A DNA stretch of 64,000 nucleotides from 73-13 sp035555435 (GTDB taxonomy: Bacteria; Actinomycetota; Actinomycetes; Actinomycetales; Microbacteriaceae): NCBI GenBank assembly GCA_035555435.1, contig DATMGN010000050.1:1-64000 (forward strand). The letters are read 5' to 3'. Below are positions 1 to 8,302 of this stretch, piece by piece (position 1 is the first letter of the stretch; each line of letters begins with the position of its first letter). The translations under genes were made by a program, and so were the position numbers. The notes beneath the pieces were generated by a model, which worked only from the letters and a program-made list of their open reading frames with translations, was not told the DNA's origin and searched no databases.

Positions 1-240
1 GAAGACGCCACCGAGCGCGAGGCCGAGGACGGTCCCGCCGCCGACGACCACGACGATGACGGGCGCGAGCCACGCCCAGTAGCGGCGCGATCGGCGAACC
101 GGTCCCGGGGCCCCGCCGGGGGCAGGCGGGAGCTGCGGCGGGTGGAAGTGCTCGGTCCACTGCTCGCCGTCCCAGTAGCGTTGCTGTCCGGGGTGCTGTC
201 CGTCGTCGTACCAGCCGGCCGGGGCCGCGGGCGTGCTCAC
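1..240 (-). CDS. DUF2510 domain membrane protein, C-terminus outside window
   Basis: Only the N-terminal 80 residues are in the window. After a GTG start comes a short DUF2510-type module (GWYDDGQHPGQQRYWDGEQW), the small Trp/Tyr-rich domain found at the N-terminus of many actinobacterial membrane proteins. A Pro/Gly-rich linker and an arginine patch follow, then a hydrophobic Val/Gly/Leu-rich membrane segment at about residues 54-80. The start is supported by GAAGGAG 6 bases upstream. It lies 47 bases downstream of zapE on the same strand and may be cotranscribed. The function of the missing part cannot be inferred. Confidence 0.8.
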   Translation of the reverse strand, partial: MSTPAAPAGWYDDGQHPGQQRYWDGEQWTEHFHPPQLPPAPGGAPGPVRRSRRYWAWLAPVIVVVVGGGTVLGLALGGVF

Positions 241-287
241 AGGTGACTCCTTCGTCGCTCCGCCGCGAGCCTATCGGCCTGCCATGC

Positions 288-1292
288 TCAGTCGTGCGCG
301 CCGCTGGAGAGCGCCACGAGGCGCGAGATCGCGCGCAGGTACTTCTTCCGGTAGCCGCCCGCGAGCATGTCGGCGGGGAAGATCTCGTCAAGCGGTGTGC
401 CGCTCGCGACGATGCGCACCCGAGCGTCGTAGAGGCGGTCGACGAACGCGACGAAGCGCAGCGCGTCGGTCTGGTTGTGGAACTCGTGGACGCCCGTGAT
501 GCCGATGGCGCTGAGCCCCGCGACGAGCGCGACGTAGTTCGCGGGGTGCACCTGCGCGAGGTGGTCGAGGATCGCGTCGAAGGGATCGAACGCGACGTTG
601 CCCTCGATGCGCTCCAGCGTCGCGGCGACGTCGTCCGTCACGACGGCGTGCTCGGCGGCGTCACGGCGCCGGTAGTCGAGCCCGTCGATGCGCACGGTCT
701 GGAATCGGGCGGCGAGCGCGTCGATCTCCCGCAGGAAGTCCTGGGCGGCGAACCGCCCCTCCCCGAGGGCCTGCGGCGGGGTGTTGCTCGTCGCGGCGAC
801 CCGGGTGCCGCTCGCGGCGAGCTCGCCGAGCACGCGATTCATGAGACGGGTGTCGCCGGGGTCGTCGAGCTCGAACTCATCGATGCACAGCAGCTTCGTC
901 CCGCGCAGCAGCTCGACCGCGTTCTGGAACCCGAGCGCGCCGACGAGCGCCGTGTACTCGATGAAGGTGCCGAAGTACTTGCGCCCCTTGGTCTGGTGCC
1001 AGAGCGCGGCGAGGAGGTGCGTCTTGCCGACGCCGAACCCGCCGTCGAGGTAGATGCCTGGCTTCGCGGGCTCCGCCTTCTTGCGGAACCAGCCGCCCCC
1101 GGTCGCGCCCCCCTGCATGAACGAGCGGACGGCCTCGACCGCGGCGGCCTGCGAGGGATAGTCGGGGTCGGGGCGGTAGTTGTCGAGCGAGGCGCCCTCG
1201 AACTGGCGCGGCGGTTCGAGCTGCTCGAGCAGCTGCTCCCCCGTGAGCCTCGGGAAGCGCGTCGTGATGCTCAGCGCGCCCTCGATTGTCAC
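288..1292 (-). CDS. zapE: ZapE/AFG1-family ATPase
   Basis: This is a 334-residue P-loop ATPase of the AFG1/ZapE family, AAA+-like proteins linked to cell division in proteobacteria (ZapE) and to protein quality control in mitochondria (AFG1/Lace1). Walker A GGFGVGKT is at residues 84-91, and Walker B LLCIDEFELDD at about 134-144 carries the family-typical DEF. The sensor-like Asn in AATSNTPP follows. Length is normal for the family and no transmembrane segment is seen. A GTG start is chosen because it sits 6 bases after a TAGGCT hexamer, so the mRNA may be leaderless. It lies between an alpha/beta hydrolase and a DUF2510 gene, all on the minus strand. Its exact role in Actinobacteria is not established. 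Confidence 0.9.
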   Translation of the reverse strand: MTIEGALSITTRFPRLTGEQLLEQLEPPRQFEGASLDNYRPDPDYPSQAAAVEAVRSFMQGGATGGGWFRKKAEPAKPGIYLDGGFGVGKTHLLAALWHQTKGRKYFGTFIEYTALVGALGFQNAVELLRGTKLLCIDEFELDDPGDTRLMNRVLGELAASGTRVAATSNTPPQALGEGRFAAQDFLREIDALAARFQTVRIDGLDYRRRDAAEHAVVTDDVAATLERIEGNVAFDPFDAILDHLAQVHPANYVALVAGLSAIGITGVHEFHNQTDALRFVAFVDRLYDARVRIVASGTPLDEIFPADMLAGGYRKKYLRAISRLVALSSGAHD

Positions 1293-1298
1293 CCCAAG

Positions 1299-1304
1299 AG
1301 CCTA
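1299..1304 (-). promoter_or_regulatory. -10-like TAGGCT, leaderless-type, for zapE
   Basis: TAGGCT on the minus strand lies 6 bases before the zapE GTG, the spacing expected when transcription starts at the start codon. No clear -35 was seen. Confidence 0.4.
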
Positions 1305-1321
1305 CCGGCCCGGCAATGGGC

Positions 1322-2467
1322 TCACTCCCGCGCGAACCACTCCCCCACGAGCGCGTCATAGCGCTGCGGGTCGGCGTTCCACGCCCGGATGTGTCCCGCG
1401 CCCGGGAACTCGGCGTACTCGATGATGTCGGGGCGCGCGTCCTCGAATCGACGCGCGACGTCAACGGGCGTCGTCGGGTCGTCGTCGCCCTGGATGAGCA
1501 GCATGGGGTGGGCCAGTCGGCGCGCATAGGCGCGCCACGAGAGCTCGCCGAGCGGGATCGGCGAGTCGAGCCCGATGAGCGCGGCGCCGACCGGCGACTT
1601 GATGATCCCTTCGGCCAGCGGCGTGATCGCCGCGGGGAGACGCGCCTGACGCACGTAGGCGGTGAGGATCGCGTGCCAGTCGAGGGCCGGCGCGTCAAGG
1701 AGGACCCGGTCGATCCGCTCGGCGAGCGGTGAGCGCAGCAGCGTCTGCAGCACGGTGCCGCCGCCCATCGACCAGCCCGCGAGCGCGACGCGTCGGGCAC
1801 CGTGATCGAGCGCGAACCGGATCGCCGCCTCCACATCGCGCCATTCCGTCGCGCCGAGGTGGTACTTGCCGTCCGGGCCATCGGGGGCTCCGGGGTCGTT
1901 CCGATAGCTGATGACGAGGCTCGACCAGTCGGCCGCCCGGATCGCGGGGACGGCGCGCAGCGGCTCGGTGCGGTTCGAACGCCAGCCGTGGACGAGGATC
2001 ACGGTGTCGCGCCACGGCGTCGATGCCTCCGGCGGTATGAACCAGGCGGGCATGGGCCCGACCTCGCTCGGCACGAGCAGGTGCTCCGCGCGCAGGCCCG
2101 CGGCGGCCGGGTCGCGCCAGTACGCGCCCGTCATGCGGCAAGGCATGCCGGGCACCGGCTCGCCGAACTCGACGACGTCGACCTCGCGCGTCACCGTGGT
2201 GGAGGTCGAGCGCAACACCGGCCCGACCCGCAGGTAGCCGCGTTCGTCGTCGAACCACATGCCGAAGCGGCCGGGACGGCCCGCCTCGGCATAGCGCTGG
2301 ATCGTCACGGTGTCGCCGGAGAACGCGATGATGCGACTCGGTCGCTCCGGCCGGCGCGCGCGCCGTACCAACTGGCCGGCGTAGGTGAACGCCATGGCCC
2401 CGAGCCCCGCGGCGACGGCGCCCACGAGGATCCCCAGGCCCGCCGCGATGGCACCCCGCTGTCGCAT
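1322..2467 (-). CDS. Membrane-anchored alpha/beta hydrolase
   Basis: The predicted 381-residue protein has an uncleaved N-terminal membrane segment (about residues 5-31, Gly/Ala-rich) followed by positive charges, so the enzyme domain probably faces the cytoplasm or is anchored by its N-terminus. The C-terminal two thirds is an alpha/beta hydrolase: oxyanion region VHGWRSNR, nucleophile elbow GWSMGGG, acid loop QGDDDPTTP and catalytic His in GAGHIRAW. The substrate cannot be told; the family includes dipeptidyl-aminopeptidase-like and BAAT-like hydrolases. The ATG at 2467 is preferred over an upstream GTG at 2494 because GGAGGG lies about 6 bases upstream. It runs divergently from DUF3000 and in the same direction as zapE, 29 bases away. 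Confidence 0.85.
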   Translation of the reverse strand: MRQRGAIAAGLGILVGAVAAGLGAMAFTYAGQLVRRARRPERPSRIIAFSGDTVTIQRYAEAGRPGRFGMWFDDERGYLRVGPVLRSTSTTVTREVDVVEFGEPVPGMPCRMTGAYWRDPAAAGLRAEHLLVPSEVGPMPAWFIPPEASTPWRDTVILVHGWRSNRTEPLRAVPAIRAADWSSLVISYRNDPGAPDGPDGKYHLGATEWRDVEAAIRFALDHGARRVALAGWSMGGGTVLQTLLRSPLAERIDRVLLDAPALDWHAILTAYVRQARLPAAITPLAEGIIKSPVGAALIGLDSPIPLGELSWRAYARRLAHPMLLIQGDDDPTTPVDVARRFEDARPDIIEYAEFPGAGHIRAWNADPQRYDALVGEWFARE

Positions 2468-2516
2468 GCTGCTCCCTCCGGCGGCGCGCCTCACCGCGCC
2501 GATTCGGCTCGAATCG

Positions 2517-2522
2517 TAGTCT
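2517..2522 (+). promoter_or_regulatory. -10-like TAGTCT, leaderless-type, for DUF3000
   Basis: TAGTCT ends 6 bases before the GTG at 2529. No ribosome-binding site is visible between them, so a leaderless transcript is likely. Confidence 0.45.
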
Positions 2523-2528
2523 TGCCGG

Positions 2529-3122
2529 GTGACCGACTCGTCCGCTCACCCGACGGACCGCTGGGCGGCAGCCCTCGCGTCCCTCGACGGCGCGCGCCCG
2601 CGCGCGGACCTGCGCTTCGAGGAGATCGCCGCCCCGACCGGCCTCGCGCCGCATGCCCGGGCCTATGCCGCGGACGTGCAGCCGCCGCAGCACGGCATCG
2701 ACAGCGAGCTCGGCACCGGTCGCTTCATCGTGCTCCACGACCTCGAGATGCCCGAGGCCTGGGGCGGCGACTTTCGGGTCGTCTGCTACGCGCAGGCCCC
2801 GCTCGAGCGCGACATCGGGTCCGACCCGCTGCTGCCGGAGGTGGCCTGGTCCTGGCTCGTCGACGCGCTCGGGGACCGGGGCGCGCGGTACCACTCGGCG
2901 AGCGGGACGGCGACGACGATCCTCTCGACCGGCTTCGGCGGCCTCGCGGATCAGGGTCATGGGGCGCAGCTCGAGCTGCGCGCCTCCTGGACGCCATCCG
3001 ATCTCGACCTGGGTCGGCAGTTCGAGGCCTGGGGCGATTTCCTCTGCCTGCTCGCGGGGCTGCCCCCGTCGACCGACGGCGTCTCGCTGCTCGCACCCCG
3101 ACGGAGCGCCCGTGGTCGCTGA
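2529..3122 (+). CDS. DUF3000 family protein
   Basis: This 197-residue soluble protein matches the actinobacterial DUF3000 family in length, in composition (WAAALASLDGARPR, GDFRVVCYAQAPLERDIGSDPLLPEVAW) and in its fixed position before RNase D. No catalytic motif or membrane segment is apparent, and the function is unknown. Its last 11 bases overlap the start of rnd (GTGGTCGCTGA), which suggests translational coupling. The GTG start is supported by the coding register and by the TAGTCT hexamer 6 bases upstream. Confidence 0.85.
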   Translation: MTDSSAHPTDRWAAALASLDGARPRADLRFEEIAAPTGLAPHARAYAADVQPPQHGIDSELGTGRFIVLHDLEMPEAWGGDFRVVCYAQAPLERDIGSDPLLPEVAWSWLVDALGDRGARYHSASGTATTILSTGFGGLADQGHGAQLELRASWTPSDLDLGRQFEAWGDFLCLLAGLPPSTDGVSLLAPRRSARGR

Positions 3123-4302
3123 GCCGGAGCCGCCATCGGCGCCGCGCCGTGCGATCGAGGACCGGGCCGAGTACCTCGACGCGGTCGCCGCGATTCGCGA
3201 GGGCGACGGCCCCATCGCGATCGACGCGGAGCGCGCCTCGGGCTTCCGGTACTCCCAGCGCGCCTATCTGATCCAGGTCTTCCGCCGCGGCGCAGGATCC
3301 TTCCTCTTCGATCCCCCGGCGATCGGCGGCGATCTCCACGAGCTCGGCGAAGCCCAGGCGCCCGAGGGCGAGTGGATCATCCACGCCGCCTCGCAGGACC
3401 TGACCTGCCTCCGGGAGGTGGGCGTGGAGCCGCACACGCTGTTCGACACCGAGCTTGCCGCGCGCCTGCTCGGGATGGAACGCGTGGGACTCGGACCCGT
3501 CGTGGAAGAGCTGCTCGGCATCCATCTCGCCAAGGCGCATTCGGCGGTCGACTGGTCGACGAGGCCGCTGCGCGACGAGTGGCTCGAGTACGCGGCGCTC
3601 GACGTCGAGCTGCTCGTCGACGTCCGCGACGTCCTTGCGCAGCGGCTCGAGGAGACCGGCAAGTCGGACTACGCCGCGCAGGAGTTCGCGGCGACACTGA
3701 CCCGGGACTTGAATCCCGTGCGTGTCGATCCGTGGCGCCGCATGAGTGACCTGCACACGGTGCGCGGTCAGCGTGGCCTCGCGGTCGCCCGTGAACTCTG
3801 GTACGCCCGGGACGAGTGGGCGCGGGAGAGCGACATCGCCCCGGGCCGGCTCGTGCCCGACAAGTCGCTCGCCGCCGCGGCACGCGTCCTCCCCTCGACG
3901 AAGCGCGAGCTCGCGGAGCTCAAGGAGTTCCACGGTCGCGCGAGCCGCAGCCAGCTCGACCGCTGGTGGGCGGCGATCGAGCGCGGGCGCATGAGCGACG
4001 ATCTGCCGGTCGTACGGGTCTCCGGGGATGCGCTCCCGCCCGTGCGCGCGTGGGCCGATCGCAACCCCGAGGCCGCCGCGCGGATCGGCCCCGCGCGCGA
4101 GGCCGTCGCCGAGCTCTCGGCGGAGCTCGCGATCCCAGCCGAGAACCTGCTGACCCCGGAATACCTGCGGCGAGTGGCCTGGTCACCGCCTGAGCCGGCC
4201 ACCGGGGAGGCGATTGGAGAGGCACTCCAAGCCCTCGGGGCCAGGCCGTGGCAGATTGCGCTTACCTCACAACGAATCGCCGATTCGTTTAGCCCGGCCT
4301 AA
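3112..4302 (+). CDS. rnd: Ribonuclease D-like 3'-5' exonuclease
   Basis: The 396-residue protein is a DEDDy exonuclease of the RNase D family, which trims 3' ends of tRNA precursors and other RNAs. The metal ligands are visible: Asp38 and Glu40 in IAIDAERASG, Asp97 in HAASQDLTCL, and Tyr160/Asp164 in EYAALDVELL. A predicted HRDC domain follows (about 205-290; MSDLHTVRGQRGLAVARELW) and then a helical C-terminal extension common in Actinobacteria. The GTG start overlaps the end of DUF3000. The 3' end contains a 19-bp palindrome (4271-4289) that may serve the downstream fadAB genes. Confidence 0.9.
   Translation: MVAEPEPPSAPRRAIEDRAEYLDAVAAIREGDGPIAIDAERASGFRYSQRAYLIQVFRRGAGSFLFDPPAIGGDLHELGEAQAPEGEWIIHAASQDLTCLREVGVEPHTLFDTELAARLLGMERVGLGPVVEELLGIHLAKAHSAVDWSTRPLRDEWLEYAALDVELLVDVRDVLAQRLEETGKSDYAAQEFAATLTRDLNPVRVDPWRRMSDLHTVRGQRGLAVARELWYARDEWARESDIAPGRLVPDKSLAAAARVLPSTKRELAELKEFHGRASRSQLDRWWAAIERGRMSDDLPVVRVSGDALPPVRAWADRNPEAAARIGPAREAVAELSAELAIPAENLLTPEYLRRVAWSPPEPATGEAIGEALQALGARPWQIALTSQRIADSFSPA
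4271..4289. promoter_or_regulatory. 19-bp perfect palindrome, candidate operator for fadAB
   Basis: AACGAATCGCCGATTCGTT has two 9-base arms in perfect inverted complement around a single C. It lies inside the last codons of rnd, 61-79 bases upstream of the fadA GTG and next to possible -10 hexamers (TAACAT at 4300). Its size and symmetry suit a TetR-type repressor, but no regulator gene is adjacent. Confidence 0.5.
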
Positions 4303-4349
4303 CATCGGATACGGAGCGGCCTCGCTCCGAATCGCATTCTGGAGGCATT

Positions 4350-5552
4350 GTGGCCGAGCGCACCGAAGTCGTGTTCGTCGATGGGGCCCGGTCCCCGTTC
4401 GGACGGGCCGGCGAGAAGGGCCAGTACTGGAACACACGGGCCGACGACCTCGTCGTCAAGGCGATGGTCGGCCTGCTCGAGCGGCATCCCGAGCTGCCGA
4501 AGGATCGGGTCGAGGAGGTCGCGATCGCGGCGACCACCCAGGTCGGCGACCAGGCGCTCACCATCGGCCGCAGCGCCGCGATCCTCGCGGGCCTCCCTAA
4601 GAGCGTGCCGGGCTACGCGATCGACCGCATGTGCTCGGGCGCGATGACGGCCGTCACCAATGTCGCCGGAGCGATCGCGTTCGGCGCCATCGACGTCGCG
4701 CTCGCCGGCGGCGTCGAGCACATGGGCCGCCACCCGCTCGACGGCGCCTTCGTCGACCCGAACCCGCGTTTCGTCGCCGAGGGCCTTGTGAGCCCCGACG
4801 CGCTCAACATGGGCGTGACCGCCGAGCGCCTCCACGACCGCTTCCCGCAGCTCACGAAGGAGCGCGCCGACGCCTACGCGGTCGCCTCGCAGCGCAAGAC
4901 CGCCGAGGCCTACGCCGCGGGCAAGATCCAGCCCGACCTCGTGCCGATCGCCATCAAGTCGGAGTCCGGTTGGGGCCTCGCGACGAGCGACGAGGGCATG
5001 CGCCCCGAGACGACGCTCGAGGGCGTGCGCGACCTGCGCACCCCGTTCCGCCCCCACGGGCGCGTCACCGCCGCGACGTCCTCCCCCCTCACGGACGGGG
5101 CGACCGTCTCGCTCATCGCGTCCGCCGGGGCGGCGCGCGAGCTCGGCATGCCGGCGAAGATGAAGCTCGTGAGCTTCGCGTTCGCGGGGGTCGAGCCCGA
5201 GGTCATGGGTCTCGGTCCCGTCCCCTCGACCGAGAAGGCGCTGCGCAAGGCAGGTCTGACGATCGACGACATCGGCCTGTTCGAGCTCAACGAGGCGTTC
5301 GCGGTCCAGGTCCTCTCGCTCCTCGACCACTTCGGCATCGCCGACGACGACCCGCGGGTCAACGTCTGGGGCGGCGCGCTCGCCATCGGACACCCGCTCG
5401 CCGCCTCGGGCGTGCGACTCATGATGCAGCTCGCCCGCCAGTTCGAGGAGCGCCCCGACGTCCGCTACGGCCTCACCGCGATGTGCGTCGGCCTCGGCCA
5501 GGGCGGCTCGGTCATCTGGGAGAACCCGCACTTCGACGGAAAGAAGCACTGA
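4350..5552 (+). CDS. fadA: Thiolase, acetyl-CoA acyltransferase
   Basis: The 400-residue thiolase catalyses the last step of beta-oxidation, splitting 3-ketoacyl-CoA with CoA to acetyl-CoA and a shortened acyl-CoA. The nucleophilic Cys95 is in IDRMCSGAMTAV, the active-site His at about 348 in GGALAIGHPLAASGVR, and the second Cys379 in MCVGLGQGGSVIWE. Length is normal. The GTG start is preceded by TGGAGG. The stop of fadA is 2 bases before the fadB start, so the two are almost certainly cotranscribed and encode the two subunits of a trifunctional-type complex. Confidence 0.93.
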   Translation: MAERTEVVFVDGARSPFGRAGEKGQYWNTRADDLVVKAMVGLLERHPELPKDRVEEVAIAATTQVGDQALTIGRSAAILAGLPKSVPGYAIDRMCSGAMTAVTNVAGAIAFGAIDVALAGGVEHMGRHPLDGAFVDPNPRFVAEGLVSPDALNMGVTAERLHDRFPQLTKERADAYAVASQRKTAEAYAAGKIQPDLVPIAIKSESGWGLATSDEGMRPETTLEGVRDLRTPFRPHGRVTAATSSPLTDGATVSLIASAGAARELGMPAKMKLVSFAFAGVEPEVMGLGPVPSTEKALRKAGLTIDDIGLFELNEAFAVQVLSLLDHFGIADDDPRVNVWGGALAIGHPLAASGVRLMMQLARQFEERPDVRYGLTAMCVGLGQGGSVIWENPHFDGKKH

Positions 5553-5554
5553 CC

Positions 5555-7723
5555 GTGGCGAAGCAGACCAAGGTCTCCGACCAGTACGCCGGCATCGACT
5601 TCGGCCCGCTCGTCGCCTCGAGCGACGACGAGGTCGTCTCCCACTCGTACGTCCGCGACGTCGTGCTGCGAAGCGGCAATCGGCTCGCGCTCATCACGCT
5701 GGACAACGGGCGCGACCACACCCGCCCCAACACGCTCGGGCCCGTGAGCCTGCTGGAGCTGAGTGGCGTGCTCGACGAGCTCACCGCGCGCGCGGACCGC
5801 GGCGAGATCGACGCGATCGCCGTGACCGGCAAGCCCTACATCCTCGCGGCGGGCGCGGACCTGTCGAAGATCGAGCTGCTCGCCGACCGCGAGAGCGCGC
5901 TGCGGATCGCGCAGCTCGGCCACTACGTCTACGCGAAGCTGACCGAGACCGGCGTGCCGTCCTTCGCGTTCATCAACGGGCTCGCGCTCGGCGGCGGGCT
6001 CGAGATCGCACTCAACTGTGACTACCGCACGATCGACGCCTCGGCGGCCGCCGTCGCGCTCCCCGAGGTCTTCCTCGGCATCATCCCAGGGTGGGGCGGC
6101 GCGAGCCTCCTGCCGAACCTCATCGGGATCGAGAACGCGATCGAGGTCGTCATCTCCAACCCGCTCAAGCAGAACCGCACGCTGCGACCGGCGCAGGTCA
6201 AGGAGCTCGGCATCGCCGACGCGATCTTCCCGCCCGTCAGCTACCTCGAGGACTCGCTCGCGTGGGCCGACGGCGTTCTGACGGGGCGGATCAAGGTCGA
6301 CCGGCCGAACCAGCCCGGCACGATCGAGAAGAGCGTCAAGTGGCCGATCGCGATCAAGGTGGCGCGCAAGACGCTCGAGCAGCGCATCGGCACTGTACCG
6401 AAGTCGCCATACGCCGCCCTCGAGCTGCTCGCGGCCGCGCCCAAGCGCTCCAAGGCCGAGGGTTTCGCGGCCGAGGACGAGGTGCTCGCCGACCTCATCT
6501 CGGGTGACCAGTTCCGCGCCTCGATCTATGCCTTCAACCTCGTCCAGCGCCGCGGGAAGCGGCCCGTCGGCGCGCCCGACAAGGAGCTCGCGCAGAAGGT
6601 CAACAAGGTCGGCATCATCGGCGCGGGGCTCATGGCGCAGCAGTTCGCGCTGCTGTTCGTGCGCCGGCTGCAGGTGCCCGTCGTCATCACCGACCTCGAC
6701 CAGGCCCGCATCGACAAGGGCATCGCGTACATCCACGGCGAGCTCGACAAGCTCCACGGGAAGGGGCGGCTCTCTCCCGACGATCTCAACAAGCTCAAGG
6801 GACTCGTCACGGGGACGACCGACAAGGCCGACTTCGCCGACGCCGACTGGGTCATCGAGGCCGTCTTCGAGGAGACGGCGGTCAAGCAGCAGGTCTTCGC
6901 CGACGTCGAGCGGTACGTGCGCGAGGACGCCATCCTCGCGACGAACACGTCCTCGCTGTCGGTCGACGAGATCGGGTCGAAGCTGCAGCACCCGGAGCGG
7001 CTCGTCGGCTTTCACTTCTTCAACCCCGTCGCCGTCATGCCGCTCGTCGAGGTCGTCGACGCGCCCAAGACCTCTCAGGCCGCGCTCGCGACCGCCGTCG
7101 CCGTCGCCGCGAAGCTCAAGAAGACCGCCGTCATCACGAAGGACGGCACGGGCTTCGTCGTCAACCGACTGCTCACGCGCCTCTTCTCCGACGCGATGGA
7201 GGCCGTCGAGGCGGGCACACCGTTCGAGACGGTCGTCGAAGCGCAGCAGCCGTTCGGCTTCCCCATGGACCCCTTCGTGCTGCTCGATCTCGTCGGCCTC
7301 AAGGTCGGCCAGCACGTGCTCGACACCCACGCCGCCGCATTCCCCGACCGGTATCGGTCCTCCGCGGCACTCGCGGAGCTCGCCGATACAGGTGCGCTCA
7401 TCGACAAGGACGACAAGGGCAACCCGAAGGGCGTGTCGAAGCTCGCGCGCGACGTCGTCGCGAAGCACGTGCGACCCGGCGCGACGCCGTTCACGGCGGA
7501 GCAGCTGCGGCGCAAGATCGAGGACGGCCTCGCCGACGAGGCGCATCGCATTCTGCAAGAGGGCATCGTGACGGCGCCCGAGGACATCGATCTCGCCGTC
7601 ATCACGGGCGCTGGCTGGCCATTCCAGATGGGCGGCCTGACACCGTACCTCGATCGGGTCGGCGCCTCGGAGCGCGTCTTCGGCGACACGTTCCACCATC
7701 CGGTGATCCGAGGCGTCGCGTAG
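5555..7723 (+). CDS. fadB: Fatty acid oxidation alpha subunit (enoyl-CoA hydratase/3-hydroxyacyl-CoA dehydrogenase)
   Basis: The 722-residue protein fuses an N-terminal crotonase domain (about 35-240, with GLALGGGLEIALNCDYR oxyanion loop and ALPEVFLGIIPGWGG) to a 3-hydroxyacyl-CoA dehydrogenase. The Rossmann motif GIIGAGLMAQ starts near 353 and the catalytic region is VGFHFFNPVAVMPLVEV. C-terminal dehydrogenase domains occupy about 540-720. It hydrates enoyl-CoA and oxidises the 3-hydroxyacyl-CoA with NAD+. The start is GTG at 5555, 2 bases after the fadA stop; a longer upstream frame exists but runs through fadA and is not coding. Confidence 0.93.
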   Translation: MAKQTKVSDQYAGIDFGPLVASSDDEVVSHSYVRDVVLRSGNRLALITLDNGRDHTRPNTLGPVSLLELSGVLDELTARADRGEIDAIAVTGKPYILAAGADLSKIELLADRESALRIAQLGHYVYAKLTETGVPSFAFINGLALGGGLEIALNCDYRTIDASAAAVALPEVFLGIIPGWGGASLLPNLIGIENAIEVVISNPLKQNRTLRPAQVKELGIADAIFPPVSYLEDSLAWADGVLTGRIKVDRPNQPGTIEKSVKWPIAIKVARKTLEQRIGTVPKSPYAALELLAAAPKRSKAEGFAAEDEVLADLISGDQFRASIYAFNLVQRRGKRPVGAPDKELAQKVNKVGIIGAGLMAQQFALLFVRRLQVPVVITDLDQARIDKGIAYIHGELDKLHGKGRLSPDDLNKLKGLVTGTTDKADFADADWVIEAVFEETAVKQQVFADVERYVREDAILATNTSSLSVDEIGSKLQHPERLVGFHFFNPVAVMPLVEVVDAPKTSQAALATAVAVAAKLKKTAVITKDGTGFVVNRLLTRLFSDAMEAVEAGTPFETVVEAQQPFGFPMDPFVLLDLVGLKVGQHVLDTHAAAFPDRYRSSAALAELADTGALIDKDDKGNPKGVSKLARDVVAKHVRPGATPFTAEQLRRKIEDGLADEAHRILQEGIVTAPEDIDLAVITGAGWPFQMGGLTPYLDRVGASERVFGDTFHHPVIRGVA

Positions 7724-7750
7724 CGGCTCGCGTCCGCCAGGATGGATCGC

Positions 7751-8302
7751 ATGACGCGACCATCGCCCCGCCAGTACGAGCCCGCCGCATTCTCGGTCGG
7801 CGAGGTGATCACGGGCGGCGCGCTGACGCTCGGCGCGTACCTCGTCGTGTCGTTCTTCTGGTACTGGATCCTTACGCTGCTGACGATGAGCACGTCGCTC
7901 GGCTTCGACGCGGTGGGCGGCGGCTGGGTCTGGGCCTACTTCGTCTGGGTGTACGGCGCCTTCACGGCCGTGCCGGCCGTCATCATCGGCACGGTCACGG
8001 CGTCACTCGTGGGCCGCGCGATGGAGCACCGGGCATCCTTCCCGCGCCACCTCATCGTCCAGGGCCTGCACGCCTACGTGATCGGTGCGATCGCGACCGT
8101 CGTCTGCCTCATCGTGATCGGGGGGGTCGGTGACTCCGCGGGTCTCACCATGTACCCGCTGCTGTGGGGCGGACCGGCCGCCGCATTCGCCGCGCTTATC
8201 GGCTGGCGTTCCACCGTGGCGATCGCGCGTCGGCGGGATCGTCGTCGGCTTCCGGCAGCGGTCGCGCGATCGGAAGACGCTGACCCAGCACCTGCGCCGT
8301 GA
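7751..8302 (+). CDS. Hypothetical membrane protein
   Basis: The 183-residue protein has about four hydrophobic segments (about residues 20-45, 60-85, 105-130 and 140-158) and a basic C-terminal tail. No family is recognised. The ATG at 7751 is chosen because AGGA ends 8 bases upstream; an in-frame ATG at 7742 is the alternative. It follows fadB by 27 bases but may be independent. Its last 107 bases overlap the 3' end of dxs on the opposite strand, so the two C-terminal tails are encoded antisense to each other. Confidence 0.7.
   Translation: MTRPSPRQYEPAAFSVGEVITGGALTLGAYLVVSFFWYWILTLLTMSTSLGFDAVGGGWVWAYFVWVYGAFTAVPAVIIGTVTASLVGRAMEHRASFPRHLIVQGLHAYVIGAIATVVCLIVIGGVGDSAGLTMYPLLWGGPAAAFAALIGWRSTVAIARRRDRRRLPAAVARSEDADPAPAP

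Noticed and set aside
243..1361. Long open frame antisense to zapE (and many similar ones opposite other genes).
   Set aside because: In this GC-rich DNA long antisense frames arise by chance. Composition is Arg/Asp-rich without any family pattern, while the opposite strand encodes a clear ATPase.
4631..5554. N-terminal extension of FadB through the thiolase gene.
   Set aside because: The frame upstream of 5555 is the shifted frame of fadA; the protein family starts near the GTG at 5555.
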